A DNA stretch of 56,051 nucleotides from Chryseobacterium gleum (lineage in GTDB: Bacteria > Bacteroidota > Bacteroidia > Flavobacteriales_D > Crocinitomicaceae): positions 1 to 56,051 of the forward strand of contig CAMDAH010000016.1 in assembly GCA_945888625.1 (NCBI GenBank). The letters run 5' to 3'. The notes beneath the pieces were generated by a model that saw only the letters and a program-made list of their open reading frames with translations, was not told the origin of the DNA and did not search any database. The first letter of the stretch is position 1. Every line of letters begins with the position of its first letter. Of this stretch, positions 15,959-24,324 are shown one piece after another. Made by a program: the position numbers and the translations under genes.

Positions 15959-16303
15959 ATGAATCAAGCGCTCAAACAATTCAAAGCAGAAAGACCGGAA
16001 GAATATCAGGAATACCATCAGTACGTAATGGACATTCTGCGCATACGTATTTGGATGATTAGCCTAGTCCTTGGGTCGATTTTTCTAGTTATCGCTTCCT
16101 ACGTCTGGATAGGTATTGCTTGGTGCATAGCCCTCTTTCTTACGACTGGTGTAGGATTAGTAATCGTATTTAAAAAGCTCAAACACAAACTTCATGTTAC
16201 CAAACTTACCATGGCTTTAATTGAAATGACCTTTAAAGACCCTACCACGATTCAATCGTCATTACAAGATGAATTAAAAGATCTATTCAAATCCAAAGAA
16301 TAA
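15959..16303 (+). CDS. Small membrane protein with two membrane segments, 114 aa
   Basis: An amphipathic acidic/basic N-terminus (QFKAERPEEYQEYHQYV), two hydrophobic helices (about 33-53 and 56-76), then a short charged cytosolic tail. No motif recognised. It converges on the thioesterase gene, with 63 bases between stops. Being on the + strand next to the right edge of the minus-strand array, it marks the return to other sequence. Confidence 0.6.
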   Translation: MNQALKQFKAERPEEYQEYHQYVMDILRIRIWMISLVLGSIFLVIASYVWIGIAWCIALFLTTGVGLVIVFKKLKHKLHVTKLTMALIEMTFKDPTTIQSSLQDELKDLFKSKE

Positions 16304-16366
16304 CCAAGCAACAAGGATAAGTTTGCATAGTTACTTAACCGCCTAAAACATATTGCCTAAATGGAA

Positions 16367-16915
16367 TTAATCCGGTGAGTAAGTGAGCTTCTCCCCTTCT
16401 ACGCTTTTCAAAATCTCTGAAATGCTCATTTTATGGAATTTTTCCTTTAGTAATCGATGTTTTTGCTTAACGAGTAACTTAAGTGCTTTCCCTTCTGCAA
16501 AACGGCGAATACTTTCTACATCTGAGATGAACAGACCTGGCACTTCTGTTACTTGGCCATTCTCATCTTTTGCTACCATTGTGAAATAACAGGAGTTTGT
16601 ATGCTTTATAATTCCTGTTTTAGGATTTAAAGCTTCTACACGAATACCTACGATCATGGAAGTTTTACCCACGTAATTTACCCTTGCTTTCAAACTAACA
16701 AGATCTCCAACTTCAATGGGGCTTAGAAACTCAAATCCTTCCACTGAAACGGTAACTACATATCCACTAGAGTGCTTGGCTGCAGTAACGTAAGCGACTT
16801 TATCCATCAAGGACAAAATAATACCACCATGCACCTTTCCTCCAAAATTGGCATAACTTGGAATCATCAGTTCCGTTAAAATTGTTTCGGAGTCAGTAGT
16901 TTTCTTAAAAATCAT
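16367..16915 (-). CDS. Acyl-CoA thioesterase, hotdog fold (YciA/BFIT type)
   Basis: 182 residues. NFGGKVHGGIILSLMDKVAYVTAAKH (near residues 23-48) is the hotdog helix with the acyl-CoA binding and catalytic Asp region; VSVEGFEFLSPIEVGDLVSL is the following strand pair; TNSCYFTMVA is a conserved strand. Such enzymes hydrolyse acyl-CoA to free acid and CoA in the cytosol. The C-terminal 60 residues form a helical extension. Start is 1 base after the stop of the DUF350-like gene, so it can be read from the envelope operon, though function gives no link. Confidence 0.85.
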   Translation of the reverse strand: MIFKKTTDSETILTELMIPSYANFGGKVHGGIILSLMDKVAYVTAAKHSSGYVVTVSVEGFEFLSPIEVGDLVSLKARVNYVGKTSMIVGIRVEALNPKTGIIKHTNSCYFTMVAKDENGQVTEVPGLFISDVESIRRFAEGKALKLLVKQKHRLLKEKFHKMSISEILKSVEGEKLTYSPD

Positions 16916-16916
16916 C

Positions 16917-17426
16917 TTAACGAATTTGTAATACTTCCGGGTAAGGAATTAAGGTTTCACACATTTGTCCACAGTAATTATCTATAATCAAGGATAAACC
17001 AATAATCAAGGCTACAATAATTAAGGAAGCATTGATTTTATTATTTTTCATCTCCTCAATTTCATTGATTTTTGTAAGTTGGAAGATGGTAACCAAGGCC
17101 GCTGCAATTACGACAAGTGTGCAAACGATTCCAATGATAGCAAAGAGGCCAACATATGCTAAAGAGGTAAGTACTTGTGAAATATTAATACTGCCTTGAG
17201 GATTTAATATACGAATAGCATTAATTGCAGGATCAATAATGGTTGACAAGATAAGAGCGCCAGAGATTATGATCCCCATTTGAAACACCGTAAAAGAAGT
17301 ATTGTCCTTGTCGTCTAAGCCAAAGTACTTCGACATAGCAAAGTTAACGGCTCTGTAAATGACAAATAATGATGAGATCCCGATAACAAAGGCAACTAGT
17401 AATTGGATAATGATGATTGCGTTCAT
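16917..17426 (-). CDS. DUF350-like membrane protein, 169 aa
   Basis: Four hydrophobic helices in two pairs (about 5-28, 44-65, 83-112 and 128-147), with a short charged loop (YFGLDDKDNTSFT) before the second helix, as in DUF350 proteins, whose function is unknown. DUF350 genes commonly occur in small membrane-complex operons. Here it is the last of six genes in one direction (12 bases after the transglutaminase-like gene), which suggests it is the small membrane subunit of that complex. Confidence 0.6.
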   Translation of the reverse strand: MNAIIIIQLLVAFVIGISSLFVIYRAVNFAMSKYFGLDDKDNTSFTVFQMGIIISGALILSTIIDPAINAIRILNPQGSINISQVLTSLAYVGLFAIIGIVCTLVVIAAALVTIFQLTKINEIEEMKNNKINASLIIVALIIGLSLIIDNYCGQMCETLIPYPEVLQIR

Positions 17427-17438
17427 AATGTTTAAAGT

Positions 17439-19061
17439 TTAGTATTTATTATAAAAAAGAGTTATGTCCCAATTATCTGTATTGGTATGGTCTGGGGAAA
17501 TCATACCAATTTTAAAGCCTTTGGCGGTTAATTCAACTGCATAATGCTTCACGCCATTAATTTGCTTAAATGTGCCAGTTCCTATAGGCAATCCGACACC
17601 TAAAATACTATGGCCATAAGCTTCACTCACCCATACTGAACAAGAAATACCCATTTTTTTAAGAATCGAATAGGCCAATAAACTACGCGTATCACAATCA
17701 CCTTTTAAATTATGAATAAACTCATACGGGGATTGAACGCCGGCAGGAATATTTGGTAAACATGGTTTATTTTCACTATGGTATTGTGCTGTAAAACCCC
17801 CTTGCTTACATGCTTCCTGACAGCTCAAATCATGAACAAGGTAATATGGAATTTCCTGAATGAATGTCGTTACCATTTCAGCAGTTCTAATTGGACTTAA
17901 ATTAGCCTTAGCTGCATGTGCGATAAAAATTTCTGTCAACGAATCAATATGGTAATTGTCCATTTTGTTCATTTGACCGTATACATCTGTAAAAAATTGA
18001 ATACTATTATTGGTAGTTTCATTGGATACTATATTTTGATGTCGTTGTTGGCTCTCATAAAATATAGTGTTGCTTGTATTGTATCTTGCCCAATAATCTG
18101 CATTGAAAAAATCCCACCAATGAATTTCTTTTGCTGAAGTGAAATCAGTAGTTCCATCTTTATTTTTTTGGGATTTAGGAGGACTAGTTTTAATTGTTCC
18201 CTTTCGATTATCTTGAGGAATAGGCGTTTTATAGTTATTTGATAAAAAATAGAGCAGTAATAAACCCCCAACAATAAATACCATTAGAGAAAATAATATA
18301 AGAAGGCATGATTTTCTAAAAAACCTAAATAAAATGGTTGATAGCCCTAATAAAAAAATAGGTAAAACCAATAAAGGGAAAAACTTCCAAGCCATAAATA
18401 ATGCAGCTAACCAAATGAGTACACTCATTATTTTCGACCTCGATTTTGAAGGAACTGCCAGCGTATTTTGGCCACTATCAATCACTGGATCACTTGCGAT
18501 TGCCGTTGAACTTATGCCATCAGGTAATACATTTAGACCATTACCGGCAGTTGCAGCTTGACTAATGATAGGAGTATTATTTTGAATTACAGCAACTTTT
18601 TTCTCCGGAATTAGTGGTACTTGGGGTTTCTTTATTTGAAAATAAATATCAGCCGACAAATGAATTAACGGACTTGCAAAACTCCTTTTATCAATAATTG
18701 CAAAATCTGAAATAATGACTTCGTATAAAGTTCCACTATAAAATTCGGCATCACCTCTTGGAATAAATATCTCCGGACGTTTAGGCCAACTTAAGGTAGG
18801 GAATTTCCATATTAACTGACGAGACATCCACCAATTTTTCTTTCCTTTTAGAACTTTTCTATACCAAAAATCACCAACCATTAATGCTTCTGAATGGTAA
18901 TAATCAATCACCTGAACTTCATCAATATGCATGTAATTCCAAGAAAAATCAGAAAAGGTAATTTTACCATTGGTTTGCGAACTCTTTCCAGGCTCAGAAT
19001 AACCTAAGAGCTTGCCTTTACAATAAATCACATCCGATAAAACATTGGTTTCGCTGCTCAT
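17439..19061 (-). CDS. Membrane-anchored transglutaminase-like protein, 540 aa
   Basis: Residues 1-145 form a beta-rich N-terminal domain (KGKLLGYSEPG near the start). Two membrane helices lie at about 210-247 and 250-273. The C-terminal domain (about 310-540) carries the transglutaminase-like triad: LKGDCDTRSLLAY (Cys456), SEAYGHSILGVG (His484) and HYAVELT (Glu510 in the third position, instead of the usual Asp). The domain should face the periplasm if the N-terminus is cytosolic. Transglutaminase-like enzymes act as cysteine peptidases or cross-linkers. It is 5 bases after the OmpA-domain gene. Beta-rich N-terminal regions in both proteins hint at a shared domain, unproven. Confidence 0.7.
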   Translation of the reverse strand: MSSETNVLSDVIYCKGKLLGYSEPGKSSQTNGKITFSDFSWNYMHIDEVQVIDYYHSEALMVGDFWYRKVLKGKKNWWMSRQLIWKFPTLSWPKRPEIFIPRGDAEFYSGTLYEVIISDFAIIDKRSFASPLIHLSADIYFQIKKPQVPLIPEKKVAVIQNNTPIISQAATAGNGLNVLPDGISSTAIASDPVIDSGQNTLAVPSKSRSKIMSVLIWLAALFMAWKFFPLLVLPIFLLGLSTILFRFFRKSCLLILFSLMVFIVGGLLLLYFLSNNYKTPIPQDNRKGTIKTSPPKSQKNKDGTTDFTSAKEIHWWDFFNADYWARYNTSNTIFYESQQRHQNIVSNETTNNSIQFFTDVYGQMNKMDNYHIDSLTEIFIAHAAKANLSPIRTAEMVTTFIQEIPYYLVHDLSCQEACKQGGFTAQYHSENKPCLPNIPAGVQSPYEFIHNLKGDCDTRSLLAYSILKKMGISCSVWVSEAYGHSILGVGLPIGTGTFKQINGVKHYAVELTAKGFKIGMISPDHTNTDNWDITLFYNKY

Positions 19062-19066
19062 TAAAG

Positions 19067-20329
19067 TTACTTTTTAGTTCTGGTGGTTTTAGTTGAATTA
19101 TTTTGTGTTAACTTCACTTCCACCCTTCTATTCATTGCCCGTCCTTCTACAGTTTCGTTCTCTGTTTTAGGTTCGGACTCCCCTTTTCCAGTTGCTTTAA
19201 TCCTAGATTCTTGAACTCCTAAACTCACTATATACCTTTTTACTTCTTCGGCTCTAGATTGAGACAATTCTTTATTTGCTGTTGCGTCGCCATCACTATC
19301 TGTATGCCCAATAATTTCTGCATTAATTTCTTTATTCTGCAATAAATAATCAGCCAATGAATTTAAGTCACTCAATGAACTCGATAGTAATTTCGTTTTA
19401 TTCTTTTCAAACTGAACATTGGGTAGACTCAACATTTTTACTGTTGTATTCGTAGTTTCATCCACATAGGTTAGTGTATCCTGCTTTTCTTTATTAACAT
19501 AAATAGTATCATGAATGATCCGTTCTTTATTGGAATCAGATGTTTTATAATCTCCAAATAATAAGTTTTTTAACAACCAAAGCAACAGAAGTAATCCGAG
19601 TAATAAGCTTAAAAAACCACAACCAAAACGAGAGCAGCCAGGCCCGGAACATCCACTTGGTAACATAGATGGCATACAACCATTTGGTTCTTGTCCAATT
19701 AAACTGGATCCAAAAGCTTTACCAAATAAGCTATTTAACCAATTCTTGAACCTTAAATTAAACCCATAAATGGCTTGTGTAATTCTACCAAAAAAACCAA
19801 TGCAGCCAGAAGGCAAACATCCACTTTGTGATGGTGGATATGGAAGAGGAATTATTTTACCATTTTCATCAAGTAATTCTTCAGAAATGAAATAAGCATT
19901 TCCCTCAATCTTTCCATGAGGCATTACTTGACTATTAGAAAGAAAACTATCATAGTGTTTCTCTTTGGAATTCTTGAATTCATATTCATTCCAAGCTGTT
20001 AATTCATCAGAAATCGTTACATCATCGGGTGTTTTCTTATTGAGAATTAAAATAATCTTATTTGCGATTCTTCTAATCCCATTTTTCTGGTCCTCTCCAG
20101 GATAACATTCAATATCAAAGCGACCAGTTTGATAAAGATGAGGCGTATTAGATAACAAAGCTGAAGTAGGTATTTCATTTTTTTTTACCTCTATAAAATT
20201 CATGCAATAAAATCGAGGCTCCAAAATAATTTTAGATTGCGAATCATTGACTGATCCAATTTTCTGTTTGGAATACGTGGTAAATTGGGCTTTTAAATAC
20301 CCTTTATAATATTTGGTTATACTACTCAA
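19067..20329 (-). CDS. Inner-membrane OmpA-domain protein, 420 aa
   Basis: Residues 1-160 form a soluble domain without signal peptide. Residues 170-237 are Cys/Gly/Pro-rich (eight Cys, for example SGCSGPGCSRFGC), then a single membrane helix (238-258). The C-terminus (about 305-407) is an OmpA/MotB peptidoglycan-binding domain: NVQFEKNKTKL, GHTDSDGDATANKELSQSRA, GKGESEP and GRAMNRRVEV. Topology is therefore cytosol, one helix, periplasmic anchor to the wall, like MotB or ZorB rather than an outer-membrane OmpA. Its start overlaps the stop of the next-upstream gene by 4 bases. It likely fixes the complex to peptidoglycan. Confidence 0.85.
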   Translation of the reverse strand: MSSITKYYKGYLKAQFTTYSKQKIGSVNDSQSKIILEPRFYCMNFIEVKKNEIPTSALLSNTPHLYQTGRFDIECYPGEDQKNGIRRIANKIILILNKKTPDDVTISDELTAWNEYEFKNSKEKHYDSFLSNSQVMPHGKIEGNAYFISEELLDENGKIIPLPYPPSQSGCLPSGCIGFFGRITQAIYGFNLRFKNWLNSLFGKAFGSSLIGQEPNGCMPSMLPSGCSGPGCSRFGCGFLSLLLGLLLLLWLLKNLLFGDYKTSDSNKERIIHDTIYVNKEKQDTLTYVDETTNTTVKMLSLPNVQFEKNKTKLLSSSLSDLNSLADYLLQNKEINAEIIGHTDSDGDATANKELSQSRAEEVKRYIVSLGVQESRIKATGKGESEPKTENETVEGRAMNRRVEVKLTQNNSTKTTRTKK

Positions 20330-21441
20330 TTTGTTTTTAATTGATTGTAAAATTCAAGATCAGATACCCCTTTGCGTATTTGTGTTATTTTCTTTGTATT
20401 GTATGGAGGATCGTTATATTTTGAATTGAGAACAACTTTTGATTTAGTACTATTCATTGATGACAAATAACCTTCTGCCCAAATTTTTGATTTTTGATAT
20501 TGTCCATGTATTATTCCATGGTAGTAATCATTAGAAAGTTTAGCATAATTAAAGTCAGGGTGGTTTTTCAATCTTACCAAAAGAATTTGCGGTAAAAAAA
20601 CAAGTGTAAAAATAAAGAATGCTACTAGCCAAAACCCATTAAAATGTAGGCAATTTCTAAATATAAAAATCGGAAAATAATCTTTATTCAAATTACTTCT
20701 ATACAGCTCCATTTGATTTGAAATACCACTATAAAATTCATTTTTAAAAGCTAACAATTGGCGCTTTAGATTGGCTATTTCAATGAGTTGATTTTTAAAA
20801 CTAATACTGTTTATTTGAGCAGATTTAGAAATCATTTTCAATTTGATATTCGCCGCATTGATTAAGGCTTCCTGACGGCTAACTTTAAGTTTAAAGTCTG
20901 CGTGAGTACTGTTATAATTTTCTCTATACAATTCCATTCTTTTCTCTCCCAATAAAGAATTGACTGTTGATTTATTCAATAAAGCCGTTAATGGAAAAAT
21001 TAATATTAATGCAAAAACTGTAGAGAAAAAGATCCTCAGTGTGAAATTAAACCAAGGAACTTGTCCAGATGTAAATATGGATCTAACATCAAGCTTTTTG
21101 AGCAAGTTGGAAAGTTTAGAAGAACCATTAGGCGTTGCAATTGGTATTGCCTCAGTAACCACCTCATTTTCTTCAAGCACCTTGGATACAGGTCTTTTTA
21201 TGATAAGTAATGAAAACCGAATAACGAAATTGACAACAAAAATTAAAAATAATCCAAGAGTAAAAGAAAACAAATAAGAGCCCGTAATAAGAAAAGCAAG
21301 GAAAAAACTGGAGAAAATTGAAAGAATGAAAAACACCGCAAAACAAATAACAACTAGTGAAAACAAAAATTTTTCACGAGCTGAAACAGAGGAGAAAATA
21401 TGATCCTCCAAGCCTAATATTTCAATTATCAATCTTTTCAA
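20326..21441 (-). CDS. DUF4407-like membrane protein, 371 aa
   Basis: Two close membrane helices (about 24-48, 52-78), a third (127-150), then about 100 residues of predicted periplasmic helix, and a fourth membrane helix (268-290) with a soluble tail. This is the same layout as the DUF4407 protein encoded just upstream, and the starts resemble each other (GLEDHIFSSVSAREK against GADEHFLKISPMQDR), so I read them as paralogues. No catalytic motif. It is 11 bases after the DUF4407 gene and overlaps the OmpA-domain gene by 4 bases, which indicates tight co-expression as subunits of one machine. Confidence 0.65.
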   Translation of the reverse strand: MKRLIIEILGLEDHIFSSVSAREKFLFSLVVICFAVFFILSIFSSFFLAFLITGSYLFSFTLGLFLIFVVNFVIRFSLLIIKRPVSKVLEENEVVTEAIPIATPNGSSKLSNLLKKLDVRSIFTSGQVPWFNFTLRIFFSTVFALILIFPLTALLNKSTVNSLLGEKRMELYRENYNSTHADFKLKVSRQEALINAANIKLKMISKSAQINSISFKNQLIEIANLKRQLLAFKNEFYSGISNQMELYRSNLNKDYFPIFIFRNCLHFNGFWLVAFFIFTLVFLPQILLVRLKNHPDFNYAKLSNDYYHGIIHGQYQKSKIWAEGYLSSMNSTKSKVVLNSKYNDPPYNTKKITQIRKGVSDLEFYNQLKTN

Positions 21442-21452
21442 AGTCTAGAAAA

Positions 21453-22739
21453 TTAAGCAGGATTGTTCGTCTCACTGTCCTTTCCTTCAGTGTAATAGGT
21501 AGAAGGATTATCCTTTACATCCTTTAAAGTTTTAGTAGACCACTCATCAATGATGGACTCATTGATTTGTTTTTGTTTCTCTATCTTTTTTAGTTTTTCT
21601 TCTTTAGATAATTCTACCTCAAGGAAACGATATTTTTCCATATGAATCAATCCATTTTTACCTTCATAAAGATGATCTTCCTTATAAATACCATTTTCAA
21701 CTTGTCTTTTGAAATTATAATTTTCTACCATGTAATCATAAACGCCTTTATTCATCATCATTTTAAAGAAAATTGGCCCCATTTCAATACACAGAAACAC
21801 ACATAAAATCATCCAAGGTATTACCCCTCCTATTTCATGACTGATTTGTATGCGCTTTAACAATCCATCATAACCATGCGCTTTTTTCTCATTGTCTTTA
21901 TATGATTTTCTTAAATCATCAGACATCTTATTGATTTGGTCGTCATTGAAATTTAATTGTTTTCTCCATGTACCAACTTCAGAAGATTTTTGATTAATAT
22001 ATTTCTCTTTCTCAAGTTTTTTGTCAGCGATGTTTTTCCCCAATGCTCTTGATACAGGACCGTCACCATACGCCCTTTTATCCTGCATTTCAAGCCTTTG
22101 CTGTTCAACTAGCTCATCTATTTTAGTGTCAAAAGCCATCAACTCTTTTTCATAGCCCAATAATTTGGTCTCATATTGTTGCTTATCAACTTCAAGTTTG
22201 GCTAATTTTTGTTTAAAGACTACATCTGTTGCAATATTCAATTTTTCAGTATATTCTTTTTGATATTTACTCAGCTCGGAGTTAATTTCCGATTCTAAAA
22301 TCTTAATCTCCAGTGGAGCCGAGATAGCAAATCCTAATATGAGTGCAATAACAATTCTAGGTAATGCTTGTCCAACCTCTTTCCAAGTTATTTTATCTGT
22401 TCCATCACCCTTACCTGTTGAAGAAACGATAAACCGATCCAGATTAAAAATGATTAAACCCCAAACACATCCAAATAGTATTGAGCCAATTATTGTTCCG
22501 ATGCTTAACACTAAATCATCAATAGCATCTCCTTTAGGTCCAAATATTGTATTAAAAGCATATCCACCCGAAAATGCTGCTAATAAGCCAGTACATAGTA
22601 CAATTCCGCCTATTCCAGCATATTTGACTCTATCCTGCATAGGTGAAATCTTCAAGAAATGTTCGTCTGCACCTGCACACCACCATAAAAATTTAGAAAT
22701 TTTACTTGGTTCTTTAGCTAAATAATCAATTTGACTCAT
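21453..22739 (-). CDS. DUF4407 family membrane/coiled-coil protein, 428 aa
   Basis: Starts near the DUF4407 signature (FLWWCAGADEHFLKI), then three membrane helices (about 36-60, 76-105, 127-150), with an Asp/Arg at the end of the second (NLDRFIVSS). About 150 residues of charged coiled coil (EYTEKLNIATDVVFKQKLAK onward) come before a fourth helix (312-336) and a charged cytosolic tail. DUF4407 has no assigned function. The long helical hairpin between helices three and four resembles the layout of motor or tether subunits. It overlaps the upstream 166-aa gene by 14 bases. Confidence 0.85.
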   Translation of the reverse strand: MSQIDYLAKEPSKISKFLWWCAGADEHFLKISPMQDRVKYAGIGGIVLCTGLLAAFSGGYAFNTIFGPKGDAIDDLVLSIGTIIGSILFGCVWGLIIFNLDRFIVSSTGKGDGTDKITWKEVGQALPRIVIALILGFAISAPLEIKILESEINSELSKYQKEYTEKLNIATDVVFKQKLAKLEVDKQQYETKLLGYEKELMAFDTKIDELVEQQRLEMQDKRAYGDGPVSRALGKNIADKKLEKEKYINQKSSEVGTWRKQLNFNDDQINKMSDDLRKSYKDNEKKAHGYDGLLKRIQISHEIGGVIPWMILCVFLCIEMGPIFFKMMMNKGVYDYMVENYNFKRQVENGIYKEDHLYEGKNGLIHMEKYRFLEVELSKEEKLKKIEKQKQINESIIDEWSTKTLKDVKDNPSTYYTEGKDSETNNPA

Positions 22740-23226
22740 AATTCATTAGTTTAATATTCTTATAATTTAATTCAGACTTATTGTTCAACTCAACTTCCAA
22801 AACAGGCAACTTAGGGTTCTGGTCCATTATGGAAAATTCAATGGGATGCAACACCACTTTTTGATCCGTGATTTTAACTTCAGCAGCTTTCGTAAAACTT
22901 CTATTAATTATGGATATGCTTGGTTCAATGGTATTGAAAAAATTAATCTTTAAGACAACACTATGAATTTTTATCCCGTAACCAAAAGTAATGAATTTAA
23001 TCTCCGGACGATAGACATTGGTAATGGATTCAAAGGCTCCTTTAGTAGACCTAAAAGAAATTTTATTCCAACATTTATTAAAATGAAAACGGCCATCAGG
23101 GTATTTTCCATTATTATAATAAACCAATACAAATAGACATCTAGTAAAATGAAAATTCAGCACAAATTCTTGCCCTTGAATTAGGTAAGCAGTTTTGTTT
23201 CCATTAAACGAAAGATGTTTAAGCAT
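22726..23226 (-). CDS. Unknown 166-aa protein, first gene of the envelope operon
   Basis: Beta-rich, basic protein with no signal peptide or membrane helix (MLKHLSFNGNKTAYLIQGQEF... later EVKITDQKVVLHPIEFSIMD). No family recognised. It opens the six-gene set and overlaps the DUF4407 gene by 14 bases. The beta-rich start recalls the cytosolic N-terminal domains of the OmpA-domain and transglutaminase-like proteins in the same operon, so it may be a free version of that domain; this is an impression from composition only. Confidence 0.6.
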   Translation of the reverse strand: MLKHLSFNGNKTAYLIQGQEFVLNFHFTRCLFVLVYYNNGKYPDGRFHFNKCWNKISFRSTKGAFESITNVYRPEIKFITFGYGIKIHSVVLKINFFNTIEPSISIINRSFTKAAEVKITDQKVVLHPIEFSIMDQNPKLPVLEVELNNKSELNYKNIKLMNYESN

Positions 23227-23240
23227 AATGTTGTTGATTC

Positions 23241-23248
23241 CAAATATA
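23241..23248 (-). promoter_or_regulatory. Candidate -7 element for the 23226-16917 operon
   Basis: On the minus strand the sequence TATATTTG fits the Bacteroidota -7 consensus TAnnTTTG. It lies about 15 bases above the start of the 166-aa gene, leaving only a very short leader. I see no matching TTTG at the -33 position, so the call is weak. Confidence 0.3.
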
Positions 23249-23478
23249 TAACTTTAGTTTATTTAAATTGAATTTAAGTTTCAATCTTCTGCTAAGCGAA
23301 TTTTAGATATTTAGCTTGACGAAAGAAAATATAGAATAAATTATCAAATGAAGATCACTGATGAAAATAAATTAACCCACCAATTTTTAATTCAATACTT
23401 TACTTCAACACATGCCCCAAGCTCTCCAAATCCTCCAAAAAGGGGTTCGAGTATAGGTCAGTGGAGACCACTCCACAG

Positions 23479-23512
23479 GAAAGCACGCCAAAATCGGTGT
23501 GCTTTTCTTTTT
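23479..23512 (+). terminator. Intrinsic terminator, no obvious gene upstream
   Basis: An 11-bp stem, GAAAGCACGCC (23479-23489) pairing with 23496-23506 through two wobble pairs, with loop AAAATC, is followed by a T-rich tail (CTTTTTT). The T-tract is only on the + strand side, so it stops + strand transcription. The only + strand material before it is the 23.25-23.47 kb gap. Confidence 0.75.
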
Positions 23513-23612
23513 TACCCCCTCCAGAAGTATTGCAAGCGTTGAGTATCAGAGACACCACTCTGTTCACTTCGAGGGTTCGAACTGAATTTTTTGTTGGCAT
23601 AGAAAATAAAAA

Positions 23613-24065
23613 TTAGGTTGTAATCTCGAATTCAGTATTTCCGTATGCGATGTTTGTATTTTGAATAGTAATTGTTTGACCAGGCTGTGCTATCATTTGC
23701 ACTAAAACATCCAAAGTGAAAGATTCATTTTTGATCATTTCACATAGTATGTTGACCGAGAATTCAGAGATATCATTATTTTTTAGATAATTTTTAATCT
23801 CCTCAATTTTTGCATTCATATCTTCATATACTTCCCAGGAATCAAAAACATCTTCAATAATAAAATTGAGTTGAGAAACTTCTGCGATTAAAACAATCTC
23901 ATCACTTCCAATTACAGTAAACAGGACAGATGAATTTTGATAACTTTCATACATTTTATCAAAGTCTGATATTACGCTTCTGAACTCAGTAACTGGCGTA
24001 AAATTACTTGCTCTAAATTGGCTGATTGCATCATCACTCTCTGCACTAAAAAGGTATTTTTTCAT
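23613..24065 (-). CDS. Unknown protein, 150 aa, paralogue of 24325-24771
   Basis: Acidic, soluble, no signal peptide. FTPVTEFRSVISDF, KMYESYQNSS, IVLIAEVSQLNFIIEDVFD align with VTEFRYNFEYIDCL, TIYESYCGSD and TIIIEAEAYLLEYIGSEFD in the neighbour 260 bases away, so the two come from one duplication. Only the first 85 residues agree well; the C-terminal halves differ in detail. No family recognised. Lone acidic twin genes like these are often immunity or antitoxin proteins, but nothing here proves it. Confidence 0.65.
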   Translation of the reverse strand: MKKYLFSAESDDAISQFRASNFTPVTEFRSVISDFDKMYESYQNSSVLFTVIGSDEIVLIAEVSQLNFIIEDVFDSWEVYEDMNAKIEEIKNYLKNNDISEFSVNILCEMIKNESFTLDVLVQMIAQPGQTITIQNTNIAYGNTEFEITT

Positions 24066-24212
24066 AAATGATTATTTTAATTAATTAATGTTTCCTACTT
24101 AATATGAATTGCTCTAAGAATAATTATTAAATTAACGTTTGTTATATTCTCAATTAAATCCTCCGTTATTTTTAAAGCTATATTTCGGGGAGCAATTTAC
24201 ACATTTTTTTAT

Positions 24213-24323
24213 TTAAACCATCTCTTTAATCAGCTCCTCAAAAACTCCTTGAAAAGCCTCTATCGGAGTGCGGTGTCCATGTTTTCCCATTCTAATAGTT
24301 GCACCCATATTTTGTAAAATCAT
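24213..24323 (-). pseudogene. 3' remnant of an esterase gene like that at 26231-26722
   Basis: A 36-codon frame contains ILQNMGATIRMGKHGHRTP then VFEELI, matching ILQKMQATIRIGEHGHRTP and VFEELI at the end of the intact esterase. It keeps the catalytic-His region (GKHGHRTP) but lacks the nucleophile part. It is on the opposite strand from the intact copy, 1.9 kb away. The stop of the 148-aa gene is 1 base before the piece, so that gene seems to have been joined to the broken esterase end. Confidence 0.85.
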
Positions 24324-24324
24324 A

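Larger units (their letters stand above)
23227..23612. other. Non-coding stretch with hairpins, no gene supported
   Basis: 386 bases without a convincing gene; overlapping short frames on both strands (for example 23348-23542) have no folding or codon signal and cross the hairpins. The stretch holds the candidate operon promoter at its left end, a perfect 6-bp hairpin at 23461-23476 (GTGGAG, loop ACCA, CTCCAC) and a strong terminator directly after it. GGTTCGA occurs twice in direct orientation (near 23444 and 23571). It may be the remains of a small RNA gene or of an element, because nothing upstream on the + strand needs a terminator. Confidence 0.5.

Noticed and set aside
23348..23542. Short frame with Pro/Arg-rich translation
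   Set aside because: It crosses the tetraloop hairpin and the terminator, and shows no folding signal.
23440..23590. GGTTCGA motifs that look like tRNA T-arms
   Set aside because: Neither copy has the matching stem on the other side, and no acceptor or anticodon arm can be folded around them.
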